64,000 nucleotides of DNA from Kutzneria sp. CA-103260 (GTDB lineage Bacteria > Actinomycetota > Actinomycetes > Mycobacteriales > Pseudonocardiaceae), in assembly GCF_018263855.1 (NCBI RefSeq), contig NZ_CP073318.1, positions 1,426,001 through 1,490,000 on the forward strand, written 5' to 3'. The notes beneath the pieces are model-generated. The model did no database searches and was not told the DNA's origin. It was given only the letters and a program-made list of their open reading frames with translations. Both the position numbers and the translations under genes were made by a program. Shown in pieces: positions 8,769 through 17,219 of the stretch. How positions within the stretch are numbered: position 1 is the first letter of the stretch; each line of letters opens with the position of its first letter.

Positions 8769-9775
8769 TCAAGACGCTGACGGCGGCCGCGCTGGTGGCT
8801 GGTTTCGCGGTGCACCCGGCCGCGTCCACGATCAACGTCAGCAACGTGGCCCAGTTGATCGCCGCGCTGAAGGCGGCCAAGCCCGGCGACACCATCCAGT
8901 TGGCCGACGGGGACTACGGCGACCAGTTCGTCGCCACCACCTCGGGGACGGCGTCCGCGCCGATCACTTTGGTGGGTAGCGCCAAGGCGGTGCTGCACGA
9001 CCCGAAGTTCAACCCCGGTGACACCGACTGTCCTTCTGGGCAGACCGGCTACGGCCTGTGGCTGCAGGGGGCGAGTTACTGGAATCTCAAGGGTTTCAGC
9101 GTCACGCAGTCCAAGAAGGGCATCGTCCTGGACGGTGCCGCGCACGTGACCATCGACTCGGTCTCGGTGCACGACATCGGGTACGAGGGTGTGCACTTCC
9201 GCAAGAGCAGCGCGTACGGCGTGATCAAGAACTCCACGGTGTACAACACCGGTCTTGAGCAGCCGGGCTACGGCGAGGGTGTCTACATCGGTTCGGCCAA
9301 CAGCAACTGGGCGTGTTACGGGGCCAACGGCGGCAAGGATCCCGACGCCGGCAACTACGTGCAGGTGCTGAACAACAAGATCGGGCCGAACGTGGCCGCC
9401 GAGGGTATCGATGTCAAGGAGGGCACCCACGACGGGCTGATCTCCGGCAACACCCTTGACGGCGCCGGGGAGAAGAACGAGAACTCGGGCGACTCCACGA
9501 TGGACATCAAGGGCGACAAGTACACCGTCACCGGCAACACCGTGCGCAACGCCTATCTGGACGGGATCCAGCTGCACAGCGTGTGGGGCAAGACGGGCTG
9601 TGGCAACACGTTCAGCAAGAACACGCTGACCGTCACCAACGCCGACGGGTACGGCATCAACGCCACGGACCAGAGCCAGTGCGTGTCGCAGAAGTCGCCG
9701 AACGTCATCGGCGCGTCCAACAAGAGCACCGGGGGCAAGGGTCTGTCGAAGACCCCGACCACGCCCGGTGTGTAG
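8765..9775 (+). CDS. Secreted parallel beta-helix protein, tandem copy 1
   Basis: Secreted 336-aa protein. A short signal (residues 1-21) is followed by NVAQLIAALKAAKPGDTIQLADGDY, the usual first rung of NosD/chondroitinase-B-type right-handed helices. Rungs such as GVHFRKSSAYGVIKNSTVYN and VLNNKIGPNVAAEGIDVKEG follow. The start at 8765 overlaps the previous stop (ATGA). It is about 88% identical by eye to the next gene, yet uses noticeably more GGT, TTG and GTT-type codons. A glycan lyase or glycan-binding role is possible but not shown. Confidence 0.82.
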   Translation: MIKTLTAAALVAGFAVHPAASTINVSNVAQLIAALKAAKPGDTIQLADGDYGDQFVATTSGTASAPITLVGSAKAVLHDPKFNPGDTDCPSGQTGYGLWLQGASYWNLKGFSVTQSKKGIVLDGAAHVTIDSVSVHDIGYEGVHFRKSSAYGVIKNSTVYNTGLEQPGYGEGVYIGSANSNWACYGANGGKDPDAGNYVQVLNNKIGPNVAAEGIDVKEGTHDGLISGNTLDGAGEKNENSGDSTMDIKGDKYTVTGNTVRNAYLDGIQLHSVWGKTGCGNTFSKNTLTVTNADGYGINATDQSQCVSQKSPNVIGASNKSTGGKGLSKTPTTPGV

Positions 9776-9777
9776 GT

Positions 9778-9830
9778 GATCGAGGGGCCGTCCCGCATAC
9801 CAGCCGCTATGCGGGCCGGCCCCGTCGATC
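9778..9830. terminator. Long hairpin between the tandem beta-helix genes
   Basis: The 5' arm GATCGAGGGGCCGTCCCGCA (9778-9797, continuing TA) pairs with the 3' arm (9809-9830, ending CCCCGTCGATC) across an 8-nt loop, with one bulge and about one mismatch. It starts 3 bp after the upstream stop and ends 24 bp before the downstream start. It may attenuate transcription or stabilise the upstream message. Confidence 0.65.
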
Positions 9831-9853
9831 CCGGTCGGAAAGGAACTCCCCCT

Positions 9854-10861
9854 GTGATCAAGACCCTGACGGCGGCCGCCCTGGTGGCTGGTTTCGCCGT
9901 GCACCCGGCCGCCTCGACGATCAACGTCAGCAACGCCGCGCAGCTCATCGCCGCCCTCCAGGCGGCCAAGCCCGGCGACACCATCCAACTGGCCGACGGC
10001 GACTACGGCGACCAGTTCATCGCCACCACCTCCGGCACCGCATCCGCGCCGATCACCCTGGTCGGCAGTCCCAAGGCCGTGCTGCACGATCCCAAGTTCA
10101 AGTTGGGCGACACCGACTGCCCGTCCGGGCAGACCGGCTACGGCCTGTGGCTGCAGGGCGCGAACTACTGGAACCTCAAGGGTTTCAGCGTCACCCAGTC
10201 CAAGAAGGGCATCGTGCTCGACGGCGCGTCCCACGTCACCATCGACTCGGTGTCCGTGCACGACATCGGCTACGAGGGCGTGCACTTCCGCAAGAGCAGC
10301 TCCTACGGCGTGATCAAGAACTCTTCGGTGTACAACACCGGTCTTGAGCAGCCCGGATACGGCGAGGGCGTGTACCTCGGTTCGGCCAACAGCAACTGGG
10401 ACTGCTACGGCGCCACCCCGAGCACCCCCGACGCCAGCAACTACATCCAGGTCCTCAACAACAAGATCGGGCCGAACGTGGCCGCCGAGGGCATCGACGT
10501 CAAGGAGGGCACCCATGACGGCGTGATCTCCGGCAACACCCTCGACGGGACCGGCGAGAAGAACCAGCACGACGCCGACTCCACGATGGACATCAAGGGC
10601 GACAAGTACAGCATCACCGGCAACACCGCCAAGAACGGCTACCTGGACGACATCCAGCTGCACAACGTCTGGGGCAAGACCGGCTGCGGCAACACGTTCA
10701 GCAAGAACACGCTGACCGTGACCAACAAGAACGGCTACGGCATCAACGCCACCGACCAGAGCCAGTGCACCTCGTCGAAGTCGCCGAACGTCATCGGCGC
10801 CTCCAACAAGAGCACCGGCGGCAAGGGCCTGTCCAAGACCCCCACCACTCCCGGCGTGTAG
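9854..10861 (+). CDS. Secreted parallel beta-helix protein, tandem copy 2
   Basis: A 335-aa secreted beta-helix protein, paralogue of the gene just upstream. Differences cluster at surface-like positions, for example the loop after NSNW/D CYGA, where copy 2 is one residue shorter. I chose GTG 9854 rather than the more upstream frame start because it aligns with copy 1 and has GGAAAGGA 10 nt before it. Function as for copy 1; the duplication suggests dose or ligand diversification. Confidence 0.82.
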   Translation: MIKTLTAAALVAGFAVHPAASTINVSNAAQLIAALQAAKPGDTIQLADGDYGDQFIATTSGTASAPITLVGSPKAVLHDPKFKLGDTDCPSGQTGYGLWLQGANYWNLKGFSVTQSKKGIVLDGASHVTIDSVSVHDIGYEGVHFRKSSSYGVIKNSSVYNTGLEQPGYGEGVYLGSANSNWDCYGATPSTPDASNYIQVLNNKIGPNVAAEGIDVKEGTHDGVISGNTLDGTGEKNQHDADSTMDIKGDKYSITGNTAKNGYLDDIQLHNVWGKTGCGNTFSKNTLTVTNKNGYGINATDQSQCTSSKSPNVIGASNKSTGGKGLSKTPTTPGV

Positions 10862-10878
10862 TCGCCTTTTGACGGCGT

Positions 10879-10903
10879 GGCCGGCGTCCTGCCGACGCCG
10901 GCC
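10879..10903. terminator. Bidirectional terminator between convergent genes
   Basis: GGCCGGCGTC and GACGCCGGCC form a perfect 10-bp stem with loop CTGCC. It sits between the plus-strand beta-helix gene and the minus-strand gene ending at 10916. Confidence 0.75.
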
Positions 10904-10915
10904 CGCCCCCTGCTC

Positions 10916-12367
10916 TCAGGCCAGCCGTCGGCTCAGCCGCGCGTTGGTCGGTTCGATCGGCACCAGCCGGTTCGTCGCCGCCACCGTCACCAGGCCCGTG
11001 CTCTGCCTGATCAGCAGCGACACTCCCGCTCCTGGTCCTGCCCCGGCGTGGCCGTAGAGGTCCTTGGCCGGGTTGAGCAGCCAGCCCAGGCCCATTTCCA
11101 TGGCGTTCTGCCTGATCTGGGTCCGCAGCGACTCGCGCACCAGCTCCGGTGTCAGGAGTGACGTCCAGTTCTTCCCGAAGCGAACCAGGTCCGACGCCGT
11201 GGTCCACAGCCCACCCGCCGCCGCCATCGTCGACACCTGCCGTTCCTGCTGCTCAAACCGCCCGTCATCGCCCAGCCGATACCCGGTGATCGTTTTACCG
11301 CCGGGCCAACTCGTCGGAAAGTCCGATTCGGCCATGCCCAGCGGCTCGAACACCAGTTTCCGGATGGCGTCCGGATAGGACAGTCCCGTGACGTCGGCGA
11401 TCAGCTGTCCCAGCACCTCGTACCCGCCGTTGCTGGGCTTGATCTCGCCGTTCGTCTCCACGCAGGGCACCGTCCCCTGATAGACGGATTCCGGCACCTG
11501 TTCCGCGAACTGCTGCTCCGGGCTCACCACGCCCGCCGTGTGCGTCAGCAGCTGCCGCACCGTGATCCCGTCGTTGGCCAGCCGCAGCTCCCGCAGCAGC
11601 TCACTGGCCCGCTCATCGATGCTTTCCACGATCCGCAGCACCGCCACCGACGTGATCACCTTGGCCACCCCGTAGGCCGGGAACCGATGCTCCGCCCGCA
11701 GCTCTTCCCTTCGGTCAAGATCAGCCCACCCAGCCGTGACCGTCCATTGTGGAGCTCCAGCTAGGATCACCCCCGGCAGCCCCACCTCCGCCTGGGCCTG
11801 CTTCGCCGCCTCAACCGCCTCCGCCGGCGCTCCGCCGTTCGCGCTGGTCACGGGATTGGCCACCCGTGGATCGGTTACCGACTTCGACACCGGGTAGATC
11901 CGCAATGACGCCAGCCTGTGCGGCGCCTCGCTCTCCGCCGACGCCTCGATCGTCAGGGCCCCGATCTCGGCCCAGACTGTGTCCACCGTGGCCGCCTCGA
12001 CCCTCAGCTCCTCCCGGAGCTTCTGCGCTATGGAGCTCAGCTGCTGCCCGATCGCCTCCGCCGGCACCAGCTCCAGCAGCCTTTCCCCGATGTGTTCCCC
12101 CAGCTCAGCCCCCGTCGGCGGCGTCCACTGTGGCCCGTCCGCCCCTTGGAACTTCTCCACCAGCCACCGCACGTGCGGCAGCGCCCGGCTCTCGTTCTCG
12201 ATCGTCGTCTTCAGCGCCGTCCAACTGGCGAACCCGTGCTCTCGGGCGATTGCCAGCTGCGCCTCGTGAAGTGCGCCGAATTCCCCCGCCGTCACCCTGC
12301 GCTTCGCCTCCATCTTGAGGAAACGCAGGTTCGGCCGCTCGGGAAGGGCACGCGAAGATTCGGACAA
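10916..12367 (-). CDS. Beta-lactamase-fold serine hydrolase family protein lacking the nucleophile
   Basis: The 483-aa protein has three parts. Residues about 10-57 form a short helical module (ending AREHGFASWTALKTTIE) often seen at the start of actinobacterial regulators. Residues about 60-170 resemble the N-terminal domain of Cpe-like beta-lactamase-fold proteins. Residues about 190-483 are a class C beta-lactamase/PBP-like domain (TVRQLLTHTAGV, PLGMAESDFPTSWPGG, and the C-terminal HAG in YGHAGAGPG). The family SxxK motif reads GVAK (233-236), so the nucleophilic serine is glycine; the YxN motif reads PSN (311-313). It is therefore probably not a hydrolase. TTG start, supported by AGGAAGGA five bases upstream. 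Confidence 0.78.
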   Translation of the reverse strand: MSESSRALPERPNLRFLKMEAKRRVTAGEFGALHEAQLAIAREHGFASWTALKTTIENESRALPHVRWLVEKFQGADGPQWTPPTGAELGEHIGERLLELVPAEAIGQQLSSIAQKLREELRVEAATVDTVWAEIGALTIEASAESEAPHRLASLRIYPVSKSVTDPRVANPVTSANGGAPAEAVEAAKQAQAEVGLPGVILAGAPQWTVTAGWADLDRREELRAEHRFPAYGVAKVITSVAVLRIVESIDERASELLRELRLANDGITVRQLLTHTAGVVSPEQQFAEQVPESVYQGTVPCVETNGEIKPSNGGYEVLGQLIADVTGLSYPDAIRKLVFEPLGMAESDFPTSWPGGKTITGYRLGDDGRFEQQERQVSTMAAAGGLWTTASDLVRFGKNWTSLLTPELVRESLRTQIRQNAMEMGLGWLLNPAKDLYGHAGAGPGAGVSLLIRQSTGLVTVAATNRLVPIEPTNARLSRRLA

Positions 12368-12794
12368 GGCAGTCCTTCCTCAACGCCCGCGGGTCCGCGA
12401 CATCGGGCTGGAAGACCTGCCGTCAGTGGAGTGGAGCTCAACCGGTGGGCTTGCAGCCCTACCCGCGGACCCAGAGGCGGCCGGCACCGCCACCCCAACG
12501 GTACTGCGCGCCCCCCGCCAACCGCAAACAGCCCTCGGGCGCACGGTTGGCTGATGCTCGAAAACAACGCGACGCGCCCACCAACGTACCCACGACGCAC
12601 CCGCCGGCAGACCGCCCAACGTCCCCACCTGACGCACGCACCTACGGACCCCAGCCACGGTGTCGGGTGGCAAGGCCGCGACGGCACCCCGGAATCGTCA
12701 GCGCAGGAGTCGGCCGTCGTGGCCGCGGCAGCGGATCACCAGCCCACGAGTCGGTGATGTTCCAAGCCGTTAGGGCGGGTCCGTCGAGACGATC
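12368..12794. other. Intergenic stretch without a recognisable gene
   Basis: These 427 bases lie upstream of the beta-lactamase-fold gene and downstream of the HNH gene. Short open frames occur on both strands but none reads like a protein family. The plus strand is C-rich over about 12570-12660. I see no tRNA or repeat; a promoter for the minus-strand gene must lie here. Confidence 0.5.
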
Positions 12795-13895
12795 TCAGAA
12801 CGGCGGTTCTTCCACCGGTTCCGGCCTGGTGATGTAGGTCTGCCCCCACCTCGTCTCGACGGTAGCGGTCCCATCCTCCGTGATGCTGACCTTCGCCTTG
12901 GTCGCGTGCTTGTACCGGTGATGCCTGCGATCCAACGGCCCCAGATTGGTGCCGGTGCTCTTGCCCTCCGGCCACGCCACCGCGTGATCGACATCGCACG
13001 ACCGCGACGGATGCGAGCAACACGGCATCACACACGTCCTGTTCCGCGTCCGAATGAAGCGATCCACCTCCGCCTTCGGCCGATAGATCCCCGGGCTGTA
13101 CTCCAACAAGTTCCCCGCCGGATCCGTCAGCAACCGGTGAAACACCGTGCCCGGATGGGCCATCAGGTCCCGCACCACCTCCGCCGGGATCACCTGCCCG
13201 GCATCCAGCTGCCCCGGCCGATCATCCACGCCCAGTAGCGCGGTGATCGGCACGGTGACCTGGATCAGCGCCTTCGACCCGGCGCTCTTCGGTTCCTCCA
13301 ACACCAACGCGGCCACCACATCCGCCCGCACCGCATCCATCGACCGCCCGTTCTTGGGCTCCTGTCGCGCCAACCGGTCGACCTTCGCGTACATGGCCTG
13401 CGCGATCTCCACCGGCTGCTCGCACTTGATCGCGGCCATGCCGTCGTCTTCGTCGTAGAGCACGACTTTCCGGTCCCGCCGCCGCTCGGCGCACCGCTGC
13501 GCATGCCCGGCGGGATCCGCCCGCTGCAACCGACTCCGCACCGATCGCCGCAGTTGTTGGCAACACCGGCCCTCAGCGGTCTCCAGGGTCTTCGTGACGG
13601 CTTTCTGCGCGAGCTCGGGCTTGTAGTTCTCGGTCGGATCGACCAACCCGTGTGCGGACCACTCGCTGATCATCCCGGCGTCCATGGCGTCCAGCACGTC
13701 AGGAAACACTGTGGCCACACGGGTTGCCCACTCGACAAGCGTGGAGGCGTTGCTGGGCGAGAGCTGTAGGGCCATGCCGATGTCGTTGACGGCCCAGTCG
13801 TCGACGTGCAACTCGGCGATCAACCGCAACCGTTCGGCCTGGGTCTTGCGAAGGACTCGCTCGCATTCGATCAAGCGAGCGACTTTCTCTTCCAT
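12795..13895 (-). CDS. DUF222-domain HNH endonuclease family protein
   Basis: A 366-aa member of the DUF222/13E12 family, abundant in actinobacteria. Residues about 1-270 are the alpha-helical DUF222 region. The C-terminal HNH module is complete: CVMPCCSHPSRSCDVDHAVAWP, NLGPLDRRHH and YKH. DNA cleavage is likely from the motif, but the biological role of the family is not settled. The start has no obvious Shine-Dalgarno site. Upstream of it lies the G-rich repeat tract at 13950-14290. Confidence 0.85.
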   Translation of the reverse strand: MEEKVARLIECERVLRKTQAERLRLIAELHVDDWAVNDIGMALQLSPSNASTLVEWATRVATVFPDVLDAMDAGMISEWSAHGLVDPTENYKPELAQKAVTKTLETAEGRCCQQLRRSVRSRLQRADPAGHAQRCAERRRDRKVVLYDEDDGMAAIKCEQPVEIAQAMYAKVDRLARQEPKNGRSMDAVRADVVAALVLEEPKSAGSKALIQVTVPITALLGVDDRPGQLDAGQVIPAEVVRDLMAHPGTVFHRLLTDPAGNLLEYSPGIYRPKAEVDRFIRTRNRTCVMPCCSHPSRSCDVDHAVAWPEGKSTGTNLGPLDRRHHRYKHATKAKVSITEDGTATVETRWGQTYITRPEPVEEPPF

Positions 13896-13949
13896 ACCAG
13901 CAATTCTACTCGCCCCGAAAGATCGACTTCATCACTCGAATGGGTAGAA

Positions 13950-14290
13950 GGTGTTGGAGGAAAAGGAAAAGAGGGGTGTGTGAGAGGTGGTGAGGTAGGG
14001 GGTGTGTGGGAGGCGCTGGGGGCAGGGGAAAGGAGGCGGGTGTGTGGGACGTGGCGGCGTGAGAGTAAGGGGTGGGGTGTCTCGGCGACTTTGGGGGCAA
14101 GGGAAAGGGGGTGGATGTGTGGGAGGTGGGCTGCGTGGAGGGCTTTGAGGGCAAGGGAAAGGAGGGGGGTCTGGGAGGCGGTGGAGGTGGGGGCAGGGTC
14201 TGTGGGAAGCGCGGACGTGGGGACAGGGGTGTGTGGGAGGTGGTGCGGGTGAGGGCAAGGGTGGAGGTGTTGCGGGAAGTGGGGTGCGGT
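13950..14290. repeat. G-rich degenerate tandem repeat tract with strong strand asymmetry
   Basis: The plus strand is almost entirely G with A and T, very poor in C. A core GGGGGCAAGGGAAAGGRGG occurs at 14018, 14093 and 14147, with shorter versions at 14189, 14219 and 14251. It alternates with a second unit close to GTGTGTGGGAGGTGG (for example 14001, 14040, 14114, 14228). Spacing shrinks from 75 to 30 bases. Many runs of three or more G make G-quadruplex formation likely. All minus-strand frames stay open simply because C/T-rich sequence lacks stops, so I do not call a gene. Confidence 0.8.
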
Positions 14291-14597
14291 GCTCTGCCGG
14301 GCTGGGCAGACCACCGGCAGCTCGGCTGCCGGGGTGCGGACACAGGAGATGCGGCGGTGCGGGAGGCGAGCGAGGCTTCGCATGCCCCACATCCGTGCAG
14401 AAGGCACGGAAGACCGCAGCCCGCTGAACCAATCGGCACCGCCGAATGGGCGTTCGGTCGGATCCTGTTCACCTGCCGTGCATGTGGCGCTCAGCGCCCA
14501 GTCCGGCGGACGTGTGATTTGTCAACAACCTTCTGTCGGGTGATGTCGACGAGTGGCTGCGTCGGCGTGGGGGAGGGTGCTGGGGGAGGGCTGGGGA
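14291..14597. other. Non-coding stretch between repeat tract and DUF1508-like gene
   Basis: Base composition returns to normal here. Open frames exist on both strands but none has recognisable protein features. A short inverted repeat (CCGGCAGC near 14316, GCTGCCGG near 14326) is present. The last 50 bases are again G-rich and supply the ribosome-binding site of the next gene. Confidence 0.45.
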
Positions 14598-15098
14598 GTG
14601 GCGAGGTTTCAGTGTTTCCGGACGGACGGACGGCGCGTGCGCTGGCGTCTGCTCGGGGGCAACAACCGGGTGCTTGGGGTGTCGGCGCGGGACTTCGCCG
14701 ACCACGCGGCGGCGCTGGACGACGTGGAGCGGATCCGAAGATCAGCGGCGCAGGCGGAGTTCGACTTCGAGCACGGCGACGGCGGCCAGTGGTGGTGGCG
14801 GATGTCGGTGCGCGACCGGCCGGTGGCCCAGTCGGCGCACGGCTTCGCCCGGCGGGTGGACGCGGCGCTGGCGGCGGACCGGTTCGGCCGGTCGGTGCGC
14901 GGCGCGGACAGCGACCTGCCGCTGGCGGTGTTCCAGCCGGGCCGCCGGGGCCGGGAAATACCGTTGGGGGAGCCGGAGAATCGGCCATGCGGCGGCAGCG
15001 TCCCGTTGTCTGCGCGTTCACCGCTGACCACGCGTCTGGTCACCGATCCACGATTGTCTGACTCCCGTCAAGACAACGATGACAGGGGAGAGCGGTGA
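14598..15098 (+). CDS. DUF1508 (YegP-like) domain protein
   Basis: About 166 aa. Two short similar units, QCFRTDGRRVRWRLLGGNNR and EFDFEHGDGGQWWWRMSVRD, each followed by a helix, match the tandem YegP/DUF1508 pattern; its function is unknown. GTG 14598 is chosen for its GGAGGGCTGGG leader; an ATG at 14553 is also in frame. Family-like sequence and high third-position GC stop near 14960. The last 45 residues are low quality and contain a PHO-box-like site, so the true end may have shifted by a frameshift. Confidence 0.6.
   Translation: MARFQCFRTDGRRVRWRLLGGNNRVLGVSARDFADHAAALDDVERIRRSAAQAEFDFEHGDGGQWWWRMSVRDRPVAQSAHGFARRVDAALAADRFGRSVRGADSDLPLAVFQPGRRGREIPLGEPENRPCGGSVPLSARSPLTTRLVTDPRLSDSRQDNDDRGER
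15016..15048 (+). promoter_or_regulatory. Candidate PHO box upstream of pstC
   Basis: GTTCACCGCTG (15016-15026) and GGTCACCGATC (15038-15048) are exactly 22 bp apart, with a weak unit between them. Streptomyces PhoP binds 11-bp direct repeats with a GTTCACC core. The site is 47 bp before the pstC start, so phosphate-starvation induction by a PhoP-type regulator is inferred. Confidence 0.55.
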
Positions 15099-16072
15099 CC
15101 GACGAGGCGAGACCGATCCGGTCCGCGGCGCCGCTGGGCGACCTGGCCTTCCGGGGAGTCGCGCGCGGCGGCGGACTGCTGATGCTGCTGATCACCGGCG
15201 GCATCGGCGTGTTCCTAGCGATCAGGGCGCTGCCCACGCTGCAGACCTACGGCCTGGGCTTTCTCACCACGACCGTGTGGAACCCGGACGCCGGGCACGC
15301 GGGCATCCTGTCGGTGATCACCGGCACCGCCCTGGTCGCCCTGGTGGCGATCGTGATCTCCTTCCCGCTGGCCATGCTGGTCGCGCTCTACATCAGCGAG
15401 TATGCGCCGCGCCGGCTGCGGGCCACGCTGATCACGGTGGTCGACCTGATGGCGGCGGTGCCCAGCGTCATCTACGGCCTGTGGGGCTTCTACACACTCC
15501 AGCCGGCCGCGCACTTCCTGGCCCGCTGGCTGCACACCTATCTCGGCTTCCTGCCGTTCTTCCAGGTCGACACCGACCCGAGGGCCGCGCTGTGGGAGCA
15601 GCCGCTGTACGAGAAGTCCATGTTCATCAGCGGCATCGCGGTGTCGATGATGGTGATCCCGATGGCCTGCTCGGTGATGCGCGAGGTGTTCTCCCAGACG
15701 CCGCAAGGCGAACGGGAAGCGGCGCTGGCCCTGGGCGGCACCCGCTGGGGCATGATCCGCGCGGTGGTGCTGCCGTTCGGCCGCGGCGGCGTCATCGGCG
15801 GCACGATGCTCGGCCTGGGCCGGGCGCTGGGCGAGACGATCGCGGTGTCGCTGATCATCTCGCCCACCTTCGACCTGACCGACCACATCCTGCAGCGCGG
15901 CGGCAACACCATCGCGTCGATGATCGCGCTGCGGTTCGGTGACGCCAGCCCGACACAGCTGTCCGCGCTGCTGGCGGCCGGGTTCGTGCTGTTCCTGATG
16001 ACGGTGGTGGTCAACCTGCTGGCCGGCGTGATCGTCGCGCGCAGCCGCAGCGGCGCGGCGACGGAGATCTGA
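15095..16072 (+). CDS. pstC: Phosphate ABC transporter permease PstC
   Basis: Membrane subunit of the high-affinity phosphate importer, 325 aa with about six transmembrane segments. It has PstC features: VPSVIYGLWGF, the cytoplasmic REAALALGGTRWGMIRAVVLP loop and GLGRALGETIAVSLI. GTG start with GGGGAGAG upstream. First of the pstC-pstA-PstS-like set, one base from pstA. A PHO-box-like site lies just upstream. Confidence 0.94.
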   Translation: MTDEARPIRSAAPLGDLAFRGVARGGGLLMLLITGGIGVFLAIRALPTLQTYGLGFLTTTVWNPDAGHAGILSVITGTALVALVAIVISFPLAMLVALYISEYAPRRLRATLITVVDLMAAVPSVIYGLWGFYTLQPAAHFLARWLHTYLGFLPFFQVDTDPRAALWEQPLYEKSMFISGIAVSMMVIPMACSVMREVFSQTPQGEREAALALGGTRWGMIRAVVLPFGRGGVIGGTMLGLGRALGETIAVSLIISPTFDLTDHILQRGGNTIASMIALRFGDASPTQLSALLAAGFVLFLMTVVVNLLAGVIVARSRSGAATEI

Positions 16073-16073
16073 G

Positions 16074-17219
16074 ATGACCGAGAACACGACCGTGCTGCAC
16101 GACATGCCGCGCGAGACCGAGCTGCTCAGCGGGGCCGAGGCCCGCCCGCTCAGCTTCGAGATGGCCGCGGCCACTCCGGAGACCAAGCGGGATCTGCGCA
16201 GCCGCACGCTGGACGACCAGCTGTCGCTGATCGGCTCGCTGGCCTCGGCGGCCGCGCTGGACTGGGTGCTCTACGATCGGCTGCTGCCGTTCTCCGGGGT
16301 TTTCGGCTTCGTCGTCAGCTGGTTCGCCCTGTTCCTGGTGCTGTACGCGGTGGTCACGGGCCTGCGGCACGGCCGGGCGCAGATCGTCGACCGGGTGATG
16401 GCGGCGGTGGTGCACGCGGCGGCCATCATCGTCGGCGGCACGCTGGCGCTGGTCGTGGTCAGCACTGTGGTGCAGGGGATTCCGGCGCTGGCGCACCTGA
16501 ACTTCTTCGTCTCCGACCTCAGCCACGCCGGCCCGCTCGACCCGCTGACTGTCGGCGGTGTGCTGCACGCCGTGGTCGGCACGCTGATCGAGGTGGCCAT
16601 CACGGTGGTCATCACGCTGCCGCTGGGAGTGCTCACGGCCGTGTTCCTCAACGAGGTCGGCGGGCGGCTGGCCACCTTCGTGCGCACGGTGGTGGAGGCG
16701 ATGACCGCGCTGCCGGACGTGGTCGCCGGCCTGTTCGTCTACATCGTCCTGCTGGTGGCGCTCGGCCTGCCCGCATCCGGCTTCGCGGCGGCGATCGCGC
16801 TGGCCATCACCATGCTGCCGATCACCGCCCGCGCCGCCGAAGTGGTGCTGCGGGTGGTGCCCGGCGGCCTGCGCGAGGCCGGTCTGGCGCTGGGATCCTC
16901 GCAGTGGCGCACGGTTTGGCACGTGGTGCTGCCGACTGCCCGCGCCGGCCTGGCCACGGCGCTGATCCTCGGCGTCGCCCGCGGCATCGGCGAGACCGCG
17001 CCGGTGCTGCTCACCTCGACCTACAGCACCTACCTCAACGCGAACCCGGTCAGCGGCCCGATGGTGTCGCTGCCGTTCTTCGTCTACGAGATGGCCCTGC
17101 AACCCGAGCAGGTTCAGGTGCAACGGGCCTTCGGCGGCGCGACCGTGCTGCTTGTCCTGGTGGTGCTGCTGTTCGTCGCGGCACGTGCGCTCGCCCGCGG
17201 GCGGGGAGGAAGACGATGA
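16074..17219 (+). CDS. pstA: Phosphate ABC transporter permease PstA
   Basis: Second phosphate permease subunit, 381 aa. An N-terminal extension of about 60 residues is followed by membrane helices. Family motifs are LPDVVAGLFVYIVL, the loop REAGLALGSSQWRTVWHVVLP and GVARGIGETAPVLL. The stop overlaps the next gene start (ATGA). Confidence 0.94.
   Translation: MTENTTVLHDMPRETELLSGAEARPLSFEMAAATPETKRDLRSRTLDDQLSLIGSLASAAALDWVLYDRLLPFSGVFGFVVSWFALFLVLYAVVTGLRHGRAQIVDRVMAAVVHAAAIIVGGTLALVVVSTVVQGIPALAHLNFFVSDLSHAGPLDPLTVGGVLHAVVGTLIEVAITVVITLPLGVLTAVFLNEVGGRLATFVRTVVEAMTALPDVVAGLFVYIVLLVALGLPASGFAAAIALAITMLPITARAAEVVLRVVPGGLREAGLALGSSQWRTVWHVVLPTARAGLATALILGVARGIGETAPVLLTSTYSTYLNANPVSGPMVSLPFFVYEMALQPEQVQVQRAFGGATVLLVLVVLLFVAARALARGRGGRR

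Noticed and set aside
12380..12687. Small open frames in the gap between the beta-lactamase-fold and HNH genes
   Set aside because: No ribosome-binding site, no family likeness and no consistent third-position GC pattern.
13950..14290. CRISPR array
   Set aside because: Repeats are degenerate, spacing is irregular and there are no unique spacers or cas genes.
13871..14472. Pro/Thr/His-rich minus-strand frames over the G-rich tract
   Set aside because: All three frames are open because C/T-rich DNA cannot make stop codons; no start signal or preferred frame.
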